A stretch of 37,383 bases of DNA. Origin: Hyphomicrobiales bacterium (lineage in GTDB: Bacteria > Pseudomonadota > Alphaproteobacteria > Rhizobiales > JALURZ01). The stretch covers positions 1-37,383 of the forward strand of contig JALURZ010000041.1 of the NCBI GenBank assembly GCA_027058735.1, given 5' to 3'. A model generated the notes under the pieces. It was not told the origin of the DNA and made no database searches. It worked only from the letters and a program-made list of their open reading frames with translations. The translations under genes and the position numbers were made by a program. The stretch's first letter is position 1, and each line of letters starts with the position of its first letter. Of the stretch, positions 7,716 to 15,790 are shown piece after piece.

Positions 7716-9089
7716 TCAGGCGGCGTCGGCGACAACCCTGTTGCGCCCGTCGTTCTTGGCGCGGTACAGCGCGGCATCGGCGCGTTTGAGAATATCTTCA
7801 GGCCCCTCATGCGCGGCCTGGAGAGAAGCAATGCCGACACTCATGGTCACGCTGAGCGGGCCGGAGGCGGCACCTGCATCGAAAGGAACATTGGCGATTG
7901 CCTGACGCAGCCGCTCGCCGATCGTATAGGCCAGCGCCATATCGGTATCGGGCAGGACGAGCACGAATTCCTCGCCCCCCACCCGGCAGGCCATGTCGAT
8001 GCCGCGAATGTGAGCCTTCAGCCGGTGCGCGAATTCCTTCAGCACCTCATCGCCCACATCGTGGCCATGGGTGTCGTTGACCGCCTTGAAATAGTCGATG
8101 TCGAACACCAGGATGGAAATCGACTTGCCGCGCATGGCCGCGTGCTCCACCAGCGTGCCCACGTGGCCTTCCATGTAGCGGCGGTTATACAGGCCGGTCA
8201 GCGGATCGATGACCGCCATTTCCATGCTGTGTTCGACGCTCTCGCGCAATCGGTCGGTATAGCGCTTGCGGCGCAGTTGCGTGCGCACGCGCGCCTTGAG
8301 TTCATTGGGCTCGACCGGGCGCATCAGATAGTCGTTGACGCCCATCTCGAGGCCGCGCAGCAGCCGCGCCGTGTCGTCGGGCTCGACGATGACGACGATC
8401 GGAATCTTGCGCACCCGGTCAAGAGAGCGCAACTGGGAGCACAGTCTCAGCCCGTCGCTGTCTTTCAGGGAAAGCGAAATGATGACCAGTTCGTGATCCT
8501 TTTCCGCCGCGTCGATCAACCCCTGCTCGGGCTGCGAAACGACGGCAATATCGTGGATGTCGCCAAGCGCGCCGGTTATTCTGGCAATGGCGCTTTCGCG
8601 GTCCTCGACCAGCAATATCCGCCCACGGCCGTCCAGCGAACCGCCATCGGCGGTATCTTCCACATGCAGTCCCATTTTTTCGCCGGTCCGGGCGCGCGAA
8701 CGGATTTCATCGGTGACCATCTTGAGACGCACGAGGCTCTTGACGCGGGCAAACAGGGCAACATCGCTCACCGGCTTGGTGAGGAAGTCGTCGGCGCCCG
8801 CCTCCAGGCCGCGCACCCGGTCGGAGGGCTGGTCAAGCGCGGTAATCATGATGACGGGAATATGCGCCGTTTCGGGATCCGCCTTGAGCCGGACGCAGAC
8901 CTCGAACCCGTCCATTTTCGGCATCATCACATCCAGCAATATGATGTCGGGCCGCACCCGCAGCGCCATTTCCAGCGCTTCCGACCCGCTGGTCGCGGTA
9001 ATGACGTCGAAATACTCCGCTGTCAGTTTTGCTTCCAGCAGCTTGACGTTGGCGTGAATGTCATCGACCACAAGAATACGCGCGGTCAT
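7716..9089 (-). CDS. pleD: PleD-type response regulator with diguanylate cyclase domain
   Basis: PleD makes cyclic di-GMP when phosphorylated and controls polar development in Caulobacter. The 457 residues give REC1 (about 1-120) with phospho-acceptor Asp53 in LLDVMMPKMDG, and a second, degenerate REC domain (about 155-275) that in PleD serves dimerisation. The GGDEF domain (about 290-450) has an intact GGEEF active site at 371-375. The inhibitory product site RGID (362-365) lies five residues upstream, so feedback control by c-di-GMP is expected. The ATG overlaps the divK stop by 4 bp (plus-strand TCAT at 9086-9089). The divK-pleD pair is a hallmark of alphaproteobacteria. Confidence 0.96.
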   Translation of the reverse strand: MTARILVVDDIHANVKLLEAKLTAEYFDVITATSGSEALEMALRVRPDIILLDVMMPKMDGFEVCVRLKADPETAHIPVIMITALDQPSDRVRGLEAGADDFLTKPVSDVALFARVKSLVRLKMVTDEIRSRARTGEKMGLHVEDTADGGSLDGRGRILLVEDRESAIARITGALGDIHDIAVVSQPEQGLIDAAEKDHELVIISLSLKDSDGLRLCSQLRSLDRVRKIPIVVIVEPDDTARLLRGLEMGVNDYLMRPVEPNELKARVRTQLRRKRYTDRLRESVEHSMEMAVIDPLTGLYNRRYMEGHVGTLVEHAAMRGKSISILVFDIDYFKAVNDTHGHDVGDEVLKEFAHRLKAHIRGIDMACRVGGEEFVLVLPDTDMALAYTIGERLRQAIANVPFDAGAASGPLSVTMSVGIASLQAAHEGPEDILKRADAALYRAKNDGRNRVVADAA

Positions 9090-9460
9090 GCCTGTTCTCC
9101 CAGAAATTCGTTGATTGTTTTCATGAACGGGCCGATGGAAATGGGCTTTGAGATATAGGCTTCGCAGCCGCCTTCAAGGAATTTCTCCTCATCCCCCTTC
9201 ATGGCGAAGGCGGTGACCGCGATGACCGGAATGGCGCGCAGGGTTTCATCCTCCTTGAGCCATTTCGTGACCTCCAGGCCCGACACTTCGGGCAACTGGA
9301 TATCCATCAGGATCAGATCAGGGCTGTGCTCACGCGCCATATCCAGCGCTTTCAGCCCATCGCGGGTCTGAAAGGTCCGGTATCCGTGCGCTTCAAGAAG
9401 GTCCTGAAACAGTTTCATGTTGAGTTCGTTGTCTTCAACGATCAGGATGGACTTTGGCAT
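9086..9460 (-). CDS. divK: Single-domain response regulator DivK
   Basis: DivK is a stand-alone receiver that relays PleC/DivJ signals to DivL-CckA and so controls CtrA activity during the cell cycle. The 124 residues begin MPKSILIVEDNELNMKLFQ. The acidic pocket is E9/D10, the phospho-acceptor is Asp53 in LILMDIQLPEVSG, the signalling Thr is in VIAVTAFAM, and the Lys is in YISKPI. There is no output domain. A longer frame would start at 9511, but conservation begins at the ATG at 9458-9460. It is first in the operon with pleD. The region upstream contains only a degenerate CtrA-like site. Confidence 0.95.
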   Translation of the reverse strand: MPKSILIVEDNELNMKLFQDLLEAHGYRTFQTRDGLKALDMAREHSPDLILMDIQLPEVSGLEVTKWLKEDETLRAIPVIAVTAFAMKGDEEKFLEGGCEAYISKPISIGPFMKTINEFLGEQA

Positions 9461-9682
9461 CGGTTCCGCCAATCTTGCAGCGAGGTGGGCTTGCGTTGTC
9501 TTCGTTCGCAAAGCACTTTACGTTGCCGGTGCCAGCCGGGGACAGGACAACATAATCACGAAATTGTCGGTCACTATGGCGGTATTTTGGTAACCAAGGG
9601 TTTAACTTTCACCGCCACCGCGCGCGATCCGCGCGGGGCAGGTTAAAAAAACATGAACGCCACGAGCAGGCAGGAGAGCGCC

Positions 9683-10372
9683 GTGAACGCCGCGCGCGCA
9701 TCGCTTGACCCCCGGACCGTCCGGCAGATCGCGGCGCTGTCGTTCAGCGCAACGCGCCCGGTGATCATCTGCGATGTGGATGAAGTGATCTTGCGGTTTA
9801 TCGCCGGACTCGAGCAGTATCTGGCGCAAAACGGCTACCGGCTCGCCCGCTCAAGCTTTGCACTGAATGGAAATATCCGGCATGCGGAAACCGATGAACC
9901 GGCAAACGAGGAGAGTGTTCGCGCTCTTCTGGCCGGATTTTTCACAGCCCGCGCCATCGACCTGGAGCCGGTCGAGGGCGCCGTTGAGGCTCTGAACGCA
10001 TTGTCGCAAAGGGCGGATGTGGCGCTGCTGACCAATCTGCCGCACCGCCACCGGCCCGCACGGCTCGAAAATCTGCGCAAAATCGGGCTTTCCCAGCCCG
10101 TGATCGTCAATCGCGGCCCCAAGGGACCGGCCGTGCGCCTGATGCTCGACGGCGTGGCCGCCGGCGCCCTCTTCCTCGACGACAATGCGGGCCACCTGAA
10201 TTCGGTTCACGAGATGTGCCCCGATGTCGCGCTCATTCAGTTCATGCATGATCCGGAATTTGCGAAAGTCGCGCCGCCAGTCGCCGCGGCGCATCTGAAA
10301 ACCAGTTCCTGGACTGAAGCGGCCGCGGCCATCGACACGCTGTTCTGGGGCGCTCGGCAACCGGGCTCATGA
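9683..10372 (+). CDS. HAD-superfamily phosphatase-like protein
   Basis: This 229-residue protein has the HAD signatures. Motif I is IICDVDEVIL (nucleophile Asp31, acid/base Asp33), motif II is LLTNLP (a Thr), motif III is probably the Lys of GPKGPAV, and motif IV is FLDDN. A cap-like segment (about 40-105) lies between motifs I and II. The likely reaction is hydrolysis of a small phosphate ester; the substrate is unknown. I chose GTG at 9683 because AGGAG stands 6 nt before it. An in-frame ATG at 9653 would add ten residues without a good ribosome site. Its stop overlaps the ROK kinase start (ATGA), suggesting that the two act in one sugar-phosphate pathway. Confidence 0.8.
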   Translation: MNAARASLDPRTVRQIAALSFSATRPVIICDVDEVILRFIAGLEQYLAQNGYRLARSSFALNGNIRHAETDEPANEESVRALLAGFFTARAIDLEPVEGAVEALNALSQRADVALLTNLPHRHRPARLENLRKIGLSQPVIVNRGPKGPAVRLMLDGVAAGALFLDDNAGHLNSVHEMCPDVALIQFMHDPEFAKVAPPVAAAHLKTSSWTEAAAAIDTLFWGARQPGS

Positions 10373-11289
10373 GCGGACGCAGCCGCATCGGCATCGATCT
10401 TGGCGGCACCAAGATCGCGTCGCTGGTGCTCGGCCCCGAAGATGAGGTGCTGCACGAACAGCGCGTTGCAACACCGCAGGGCGATTATCGAAAAACCATT
10501 CAGGCCATACACGATCTCGTCACCGACGCGGCGCGCGCCTGTGGCGGCGACCCTTCTGTCGGCCTCGCCCTGCCCGGCTCGCTGTCGCCGAAAACCGGCC
10601 TCGTTCAAAACGCCAATTCCACCTGGCTCAACGGCACCGCGTTTCTGCGCGATCTGGAACAGGCGCTTGGCTTGCGCGTGCGCGCGGCCAATGACGCCAA
10701 CTGCCTGGCTCTGTCCGAATTCCATGACGGCGCGGCGAAGGGCGCGGACAGTGTTTTCGCGGTCATTCTGGGCACCGGCGTTGGCGGCGGCCTGATGGCC
10801 GGCGGGCGGCTTGTTGCCGGCCGCCACGCGATCGGTGGGGAATGGGGCCATGTGCCCCTGCCCTGGCCCAGGGGGCATGAAAATCCCGGTCCCCGATGCT
10901 GGTGCGGCAACCGTGGCTGCCTGGAGACCTGGCTGTCGGGGCCGGCGCTGAGCCGCGATCATGAACTGGCATGCGGCCGGTCTATACCGGGCGAGGAGAT
11001 TGCCGGACTGGCCCAATCGGGCGATGCAGGCGCCCAGGCGGCCCTGGCGCGCCATGCAGAGCGCCTCGCGCGCGGCCTTGCCATGATCGTCAACATCTTC
11101 GACCCCGAAATCATCGTCCTTGGCGGCGGTCTCGGCACGATGGACCGGCTGCCGGGCGCTCTTGGCCCGTTGATGCGCCCCTATATCTTTGCCGATCACT
11201 TCGAAACGCCCGTGCGCCGGGCAAGGCACGGAGATGCAAGCGGCGTGCGCGGCGCGGCGCGCCTGTGGCCGCGGGAAGGCCCGCCATGA
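10369..11289 (+). CDS. ROK-family sugar kinase (fructokinase/Mak-like)
   Basis: A 306-residue ROK kinase that should phosphorylate a hexose using ATP. IGIDLGGTKI at the N-terminus is the phosphate-binding motif, and NDANCLALSE holds the catalytic Asp. GTGVGGGLMAGGRLVAG is the ROK signature region. GEWGHVPLPWP followed by CWCGNRGCLETWLSG is the zinc-binding HxnCxCGxxGCxE motif. The PLPWP segment and overall pattern are closest to manno(fructo)kinase Mak, but glucose or N-acetylglucosamine kinase cannot be excluded. It overlaps the HAD gene upstream and dinB downstream by ATGA on both sides, an unusual pairing of a sugar kinase with a DNA polymerase. Confidence 0.9.
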   Translation: MSGRSRIGIDLGGTKIASLVLGPEDEVLHEQRVATPQGDYRKTIQAIHDLVTDAARACGGDPSVGLALPGSLSPKTGLVQNANSTWLNGTAFLRDLEQALGLRVRAANDANCLALSEFHDGAAKGADSVFAVILGTGVGGGLMAGGRLVAGRHAIGGEWGHVPLPWPRGHENPGPRCWCGNRGCLETWLSGPALSRDHELACGRSIPGEEIAGLAQSGDAGAQAALARHAERLARGLAMIVNIFDPEIIVLGGGLGTMDRLPGALGPLMRPYIFADHFETPVRRARHGDASGVRGAARLWPREGPP

Positions 11290-12575
11290 GGGCGTCCGGA
11301 TTTTGCCGCGACTGCCTCGCCCCCGCCGGTGCGCAGGAGCGCTGCGTGTCGTGCCGCAGTCCGCGCCTCATCCGCCATGGCGAACTGGACAGCCTGTCGA
11401 TCGCCCATGTCGATTGCGATGCCTTTTACGCCGCCGTCGAAAAGCGCGACAATCCGGACATTCGCGATCTGCCGGTTATTGTCGGCGGCGGGCGGCGCGG
11501 CGTGGTGGCCACCGCGTGTTATATCGCGCGCGTCCAGGGTGTGCACTCCGCCATGCCCATGTTCAAGGCGCTCAAAGCCTGCCCCGATGCGGTCGTGATC
11601 CGCCCGGACATGAAGAAATACGCCGCCCTCGGGCGTGAGATCAGGCAGATGATGCGCTCGCTGACACCGCTGGTGGAGCCGGTCTCCATCGACGAGGCCT
11701 TCCTCGATCTGTCCGGCACCCAGCGCCTGCACGGGCGCACTCCGGCGCAGTCTCTGGCATGGCTCTCCCGGCGCATCGAGCGCGATGTGGGGGTGTCCGT
11801 TTCGCTCGGGCTTTCCTACAACAAGTTTCTCGCCAAGATTGCGTCCGACATGGACAAGCCGCGCGGATTTTCGGTCATTGGCCGGAAGGAGGCGCCGGAG
11901 TTTCTCAAGAACTCGCCGGTATCCCTGATCTGGGGCGTCGGCAAAGTGACGCAGAAAACGTTGATCCGCGACGGCATCCGCTCCATCGGCCAGCTCGTGT
12001 CGCTTTCCCGGCACGAACTCAACAAGCGCTACGGCGCGATTGGCGAACGGCTGTATCATCTCGCCCGTGGCCAGGACACGCGCCCCGTCTCGCCGGCGTC
12101 GGAAACAAAAAGCATCAGCGCCGAAACCACCTTCAGCACGGATATTTCGGACCCGGGGGATCTCGAAAAACGCCTCTGGGCCCTGTGCGACAAGGTGGCG
12201 GGGCGGTGCAAGGGGCGCGGCCTGGCCGGCGAAACCGCAACCCTCAAGCTGAAGACGGCGGGATTCCGCACGCTGACCCGCAGCCGCAGGCTGGATGCCC
12301 CGACCCGCCTCGCCGACCGGCTGTTTCAGACCCTCAGGCCGGTTCTGGCGCGCGAGGCCGATGGCACCGCGTTCCGCCTCATCGGGGCCGGCCTCTCCCG
12401 GTTGCACCCTGTCGAGGTGGCCGACCCCGCCGCCCTGTTCGACCCCGCGGCAAGCGCGCGGGCGGAGGCCGAACTGGCCATGGACGATGTGCGCGCCCGG
12501 TTCGGCAGCGAAGCGGTGAGCCGCGGGCTGGGGTTCACGCCGCAGCCGCCGGCTGGCAAAGTTCGCCGGACGTGA
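11286..12575 (+). CDS. dinB: DNA polymerase IV (Y-family translesion polymerase)
   Basis: This polymerase copies past DNA lesions with low fidelity. From the ATG at 11286 it has 429 residues. An N-terminal extension has four cysteines in zinc-finger spacing (C7, C10, C20, C23); this extension is common in alphaproteobacterial DinB. The palm has IAHVDCDAFYA (Asp43) and the catalytic pair Asp136-Glu137 in VSIDEAFLD. YNKFLAKIASDMDKP and the helix-hairpin-helix IWGVGKVTQKTL follow, then the little-finger domain. A clamp-binding peptide is not obvious at the C-terminus. A longer frame from 10971 runs through the ROK gene and is not real. I found no LexA box (GTTC-N7-GTTC) upstream of the three-gene operon. 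Its stop directly abuts that of eipB. Confidence 0.95.
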   Translation: MRASGFCRDCLAPAGAQERCVSCRSPRLIRHGELDSLSIAHVDCDAFYAAVEKRDNPDIRDLPVIVGGGRRGVVATACYIARVQGVHSAMPMFKALKACPDAVVIRPDMKKYAALGREIRQMMRSLTPLVEPVSIDEAFLDLSGTQRLHGRTPAQSLAWLSRRIERDVGVSVSLGLSYNKFLAKIASDMDKPRGFSVIGRKEAPEFLKNSPVSLIWGVGKVTQKTLIRDGIRSIGQLVSLSRHELNKRYGAIGERLYHLARGQDTRPVSPASETKSISAETTFSTDISDPGDLEKRLWALCDKVAGRCKGRGLAGETATLKLKTAGFRTLTRSRRLDAPTRLADRLFQTLRPVLAREADGTAFRLIGAGLSRLHPVEVADPAALFDPAASARAEAELAMDDVRARFGSEAVSRGLGFTPQPPAGKVRRT

Positions 12576-13508
12576 TCACTCGCAGGCGGGCTTTTCCAGC
12601 AATTTCAGGTCCGACAGGCGCGCATTGAGCGCGAAGTTGCTGAAGGTCATGACGATATTGGTTCCCACGCCGTTCTCATACATCGTGACCCGCATGGCAT
12701 GATCGGGCGCCTGCTCGCCGCTCTGGCTGTTCTTTTCGGTAAAATAGCTGATGGTAACCGGCCAGGATTCCATGTTTTTAAGCGCTTCCGCGCCTTTGAC
12801 GCCCGCGGGAGGCGGGACTTTTCCCTTCTCGTTCCTGGCGCCGATAAAAGCGGAAATGACCATCCAGTTGGCGCCGTAGGCGCCATCGAAAACGCGCGCC
12901 GACAGCAGATTTTCACCGCCATAGGCGGCCGCCAGCAAGCGGCGCATGTGTTCGGTGGGAAAGATCGTCCCGCCCGGCAGCGCGCGGCGCGATTTTTCCG
13001 GCGATTCCATGGCCACCAGCCCCGCGCCCCCCTCGCCACCGCGTTCGGCGCGCCCCGCATAGTCCTGTTTCAGCGCCTTGTTGAAATATTCGCGATTGGT
13101 GAAGCGATAGGCGGCGCCATCGCCCGATTCCCAGGACGACACGCGGCTGTCAAAAACATTGACCCGCCCGCGCGTGCTGCTGATGCGGGTGACAAAACGT
13201 GAATTCTGCGTATACCCCTCGCATTCACTGCCCGCGAAATCGATCACCATGCGCCCTTCAATGGCGCTGATGGACGACTTGGAACCCGCTTCACGCAGGC
13301 TGAGTTCGTAGACGGCCCGGTAGGGTGTCAGGTTTTTCGCCGCGCGCTGCAGATGCGCCACGCTGGCCGCCTGAAGATCGGCGGGGCCGGACAGCAGCAG
13401 GCCCAGCGAGAAAACCGCCAGGCCCGCGCCGCCGCGCCGGCGCGCAATTCGAATTTTCCACAATCCGGCGAACGCAACGCGGGATCGGGCTTGATCAATC
13501 AGACGCAT
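12576..13508 (-). CDS. eipB: EipB-like periplasmic envelope integrity protein (DUF1849)
   Basis: The family is a periplasmic beta-spiral protein needed for envelope integrity in Brucella. An N-terminal export signal has a long basic n-region (to RIARRRGG), the hydrophobic core GLAVFSLGLLLSG, and a likely cut after LQA. The mature part has the family pattern: HLQRAAKNLTPYRAVYEL, EGRMVIDFAGSECEGYTQN and MRVTMYENGV. Two cysteines, in SECEG and at the C-terminal PACE, match the conserved disulfide. The start is uncertain: ATGs at 13508 and 13511 are adjacent, and 13595 is possible. The first two leave a short divergent region with the dehydrogenase gene. The stop codon is immediately next to that of dinB, with no spacer. 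Confidence 0.88.
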   Translation of the reverse strand: MRLIDQARSRVAFAGLWKIRIARRRGGAGLAVFSLGLLLSGPADLQAASVAHLQRAAKNLTPYRAVYELSLREAGSKSSISAIEGRMVIDFAGSECEGYTQNSRFVTRISSTRGRVNVFDSRVSSWESGDGAAYRFTNREYFNKALKQDYAGRAERGGEGGAGLVAMESPEKSRRALPGGTIFPTEHMRRLLAAAYGGENLLSARVFDGAYGANWMVISAFIGARNEKGKVPPPAGVKGAEALKNMESWPVTISYFTEKNSQSGEQAPDHAMRVTMYENGVGTNIVMTFSNFALNARLSDLKLLEKPACE

Positions 13509-13554
13509 CATGTCGCTATGGCCCAACATTATGTCGAAATTCCGGGCACATATT

Positions 13555-14562
13555 ATGGGCCGCGACGCAATCCGCAAGCCGAAACTGCTGGTCACCAGAA
13601 AATTGCCCGGCCCGGTCGAAGAGCGTATTCGCGCGAATTACCGCGCGGCCCTGAACGGCGCCGACACCGTTTATTCGTCCAACGAACTGGCGCAGCGCGC
13701 GGCCGGCATGGATGCGGCCCTCATCTGCGCCACCGAGCGCTTCGATGCGGATCTGATTTCGCGGCTGCCCCAAACGCTCCGCATCCTGGCGACTTTCTCC
13801 GTCGGCTACGATCATATCGATGTGGCGGCGGCCACGGCGCGCGGCATCGCCGTCACCAATACGCCCGATGTCCTGAGCGATGCGACCGCCGACGTCGCGA
13901 TGCTGCTGCTTCTTGGGGCGGCGCGCGGGGCCGGCTGGGGCGAACGCATGGTGCGCGAACAGACCTGGAAAGCCTGGAGCCCGACCGCGCCGCTGGGGGT
14001 GGAGGTCACCGGCAAGCGGCTCGGCATTGTGGGCATGGGCCGTATCGGACAGGCGACCGCGCGGCGCGCGCGCGGGTTCGCCATGACCATCCACTATCAC
14101 AACCGCACCCGCCTGGAGGCGGCGCTGGAACAGGGCGCCGTCTTTCACGCCGCCCTCCAGGACATGCTGCCCCATTGCGATTTCCTGTCCATCCACTGCG
14201 CCTCAACGGATGCGACCAGAGGCCTGATCGATGCGCGCGCCGTCGCCGCGCTGCCCGATAGCGCGATTGTCGTCAACACGGCGCGCGGCGATATCGTCGA
14301 TGACGATGCGCTCATCGAAGCCCTGCAATCGGGCAAGCTGGCAGCGGCCGGTCTGGATGTCTTTGCCGGCGAGCCCGATATCGATCCGCGCTACCGCGCC
14401 CTCGACAATGCTTTCCTGCTGCCGCATCTTGGCAGCGCCACGGCCGAAACCCGGATCGCCATGGGCATGCGCGCACTCGACAATCTCGATATGTATTTTG
14501 CCGGCAGGCGTCCCGGTGATATCCTCAATGACGTCGCGGATTTCCAAAAGGCAGGGCCCTGA
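13555..14562 (+). CDS. D-2-hydroxyacid dehydrogenase (glyoxylate/hydroxypyruvate reductase type)
   Basis: An NAD(P)-dependent enzyme that interconverts 2-oxoacids and D-2-hydroxyacids. Within 335 residues, GMGRIG (Gly160, 162 and 165) is the Rossmann dinucleotide loop. The catalytic triad is Arg244 (NTARGDIV), Glu273 (AGEPD) and His291 (LPHLGSAT). The N-terminal KPKLLVTRKLPGPVEERI and FSVGYDHIDV resemble glyoxylate/hydroxypyruvate reductase B (GyaR/GhrB). ATG at 13555 starts just before the conserved region; in-frame ATGs at 13510 and 13531 would add up to 15 residues and overlap the eipB start region. The RidA-like gene follows after one base, so both belong to one operon. Confidence 0.9.
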   Translation: MGRDAIRKPKLLVTRKLPGPVEERIRANYRAALNGADTVYSSNELAQRAAGMDAALICATERFDADLISRLPQTLRILATFSVGYDHIDVAAATARGIAVTNTPDVLSDATADVAMLLLLGAARGAGWGERMVREQTWKAWSPTAPLGVEVTGKRLGIVGMGRIGQATARRARGFAMTIHYHNRTRLEAALEQGAVFHAALQDMLPHCDFLSIHCASTDATRGLIDARAVAALPDSAIVVNTARGDIVDDDALIEALQSGKLAAAGLDVFAGEPDIDPRYRALDNAFLLPHLGSATAETRIAMGMRALDNLDMYFAGRRPGDILNDVADFQKAGP

Positions 14563-14563
14563 C

Positions 14564-15031
14564 ATGAGCACGATCGAACAACGGCTTGAAGAACTTGGCG
14601 TTTCGCTTCCAGAGCCGGCCACGCCGGTGGCCAATTACGTTGGCTACGTCATCACCGGAAACCTCCTGTTCGTCTCCGGACAGGTTCCCTTCGGACCCGA
14701 TGGCAAAGTGCAGTATCAGGGGGTTGTGGGAAAATCGGTCTCTATCGAGGATGCCCAGAAGGCCGCCCGGCTCTGCGCCATCAACATTCTGGCCCAGGCA
14801 AAGGCGGCCTGCGGCGGCGATCTGGGAAAAATCAGGCGCTGCGTCAAGCTCGGCGGCTTCGTCAACGCGGTGCCGGAATTCGAACAGCACCCGCAGGTCA
14901 TCAATGGCGCGTCCGATCTCATGGTCGGCGTGCTTGGCGACGCCGGCAAACACGCCCGCTTCGCGGTCGGCGCGGGATCGCTGCCAATCAATGTTTCGGT
15001 CGAAATTGACGCCGTGTTCGAGATTGCCTGA
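14564..15031 (+). CDS. RidA family protein (YjgF/YER057c/UK114, LGGFV subgroup)
   Basis: A 155-residue protein of the RidA superfamily, whose founding members hydrolyse reactive enamine/imine intermediates. It has VGYVITGNLLFVSGQVP, RRCVKLGGFVNAVPEF, HPQVINGASDLMVGVLGD and the C-terminal VSVEIDAVFEIA. The VKLGGFV and INGASDL segments mark a subgroup distinct from classic RidA, and whether it is a deaminase is uncertain. It starts two bases after the dehydrogenase stop. In many alphaproteobacteria this gene precedes a glycerophosphodiesterase and a FemAB-like gene, as here. Longer frames through this interval read into the neighbouring gene and are not real. Confidence 0.9.
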   Translation: MSTIEQRLEELGVSLPEPATPVANYVGYVITGNLLFVSGQVPFGPDGKVQYQGVVGKSVSIEDAQKAARLCAINILAQAKAACGGDLGKIRRCVKLGGFVNAVPEFEQHPQVINGASDLMVGVLGDAGKHARFAVGAGSLPINVSVEIDAVFEIA

Positions 15032-15062
15032 CCGGACGGCCGGGGGCGGAGCGTTCGCACAT

Positions 15063-15776
15063 ATGCCGGACTGGCTGGGCGGCCGGCACATCGCGCACCG
15101 GGGGCTGCATGATGCGGCACGCGGCATCATCGAGAATACACCCCCCGCCATCGCCGCGGCCATGGAGGCGGACTATGCGATCGAGGTCGATCTGCAGGCG
15201 ACCGGCGACGGGCAGGCGGTCGTGTTTCACGATGCCACGCTTGAGCGGCTCACCACGCAATCGGGGCGCGTCGCCGATCTGAGCGTTGCCGCCCTGAAAC
15301 GCGCCACCTTCCAGCACACAGATGAGCGGATGCAGACCCTCGCTGAGTTGCTGAAGCAGGTGGCGGGCCGCGTGCCGCTGGTGCTGGAGCTCAAGGCGGC
15401 ATCGCGCGCGGGGGTACTGGAGCGTCATGTCGCGCAAGCCCTTCGCGGCTATCGGGGCGGCGTTGCGGTGATGTCGTTCGATCCCGCATCCATGATCGAG
15501 ATGCGCGCGCTGGCCGGCGAAATTCCGCGCGGCATGCTGTTGCCCACGGCGGTCACAAGGCGGGTCTTCGCGCAGGCGATGCACGATCTGTGGCCGATGT
15601 TCCGCGTGCGCCCCGCGTTTCTTGCCTGCCATGTGGACGCGCTGGGCCTGGCGCCAGTTCGCGCATTGCGCAAACTCGGCTATCGGGTAGCGGCCTGGAC
15701 CGTGAAAAACGACAAAGATCGTAACCGGGCCGAACGGGCGGCGGATGCCATGATTTTTGAAGGTATCCGGCCATAG
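15063..15776 (+). CDS. Glycerophosphodiester phosphodiesterase
   Basis: Hydrolyses glycerophosphodiesters to glycerol-3-phosphate and an alcohol, in phospholipid turnover. The 237 residues have the GDPD signatures AHRGLH (His12-Arg13), IENTPPA, IEVDLQATGDGQAVVFHD (Glu41, Asp43 metal ligands; His56 general acid) and LVLELK. The C-terminal YRVAAWTVKNDKD is the usual VxxWTVN segment. There is no signal peptide, so it is probably cytosolic, like UgpQ. It lies 31 bp after the RidA-like gene and 14 bp before the FemAB-like gene. ATG at 15063 immediately precedes the conserved start; the upstream in-frame extension overlaps the RidA-like gene. Confidence 0.93.
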   Translation: MPDWLGGRHIAHRGLHDAARGIIENTPPAIAAAMEADYAIEVDLQATGDGQAVVFHDATLERLTTQSGRVADLSVAALKRATFQHTDERMQTLAELLKQVAGRVPLVLELKAASRAGVLERHVAQALRGYRGGVAVMSFDPASMIEMRALAGEIPRGMLLPTAVTRRVFAQAMHDLWPMFRVRPAFLACHVDALGLAPVRALRKLGYRVAAWTVKNDKDRNRAERAADAMIFEGIRP

Positions 15777-15790
15777 AAGATGTAAAAAAC

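Noticed and set aside
7809..9158. A 449-codon plus-strand frame opposite pleD and the end of divK
   Set aside because: Mirrors the GGDEF and REC coding sequence, with no start signals; shadow.
9481..9515. A LexA box (GTTC-N7-GTTC) upstream of the HAD-ROK-dinB operon
   Set aside because: GTTG and GTTC occur near 9495-9507 but are five bases apart, so the required seven-base spacing is not met.
10971..11285. Extension of dinB upstream to 10971
   Set aside because: It overlaps most of the ROK gene in another frame, and the conserved DinB N-terminus with its four cysteines begins at the ATG 11286.
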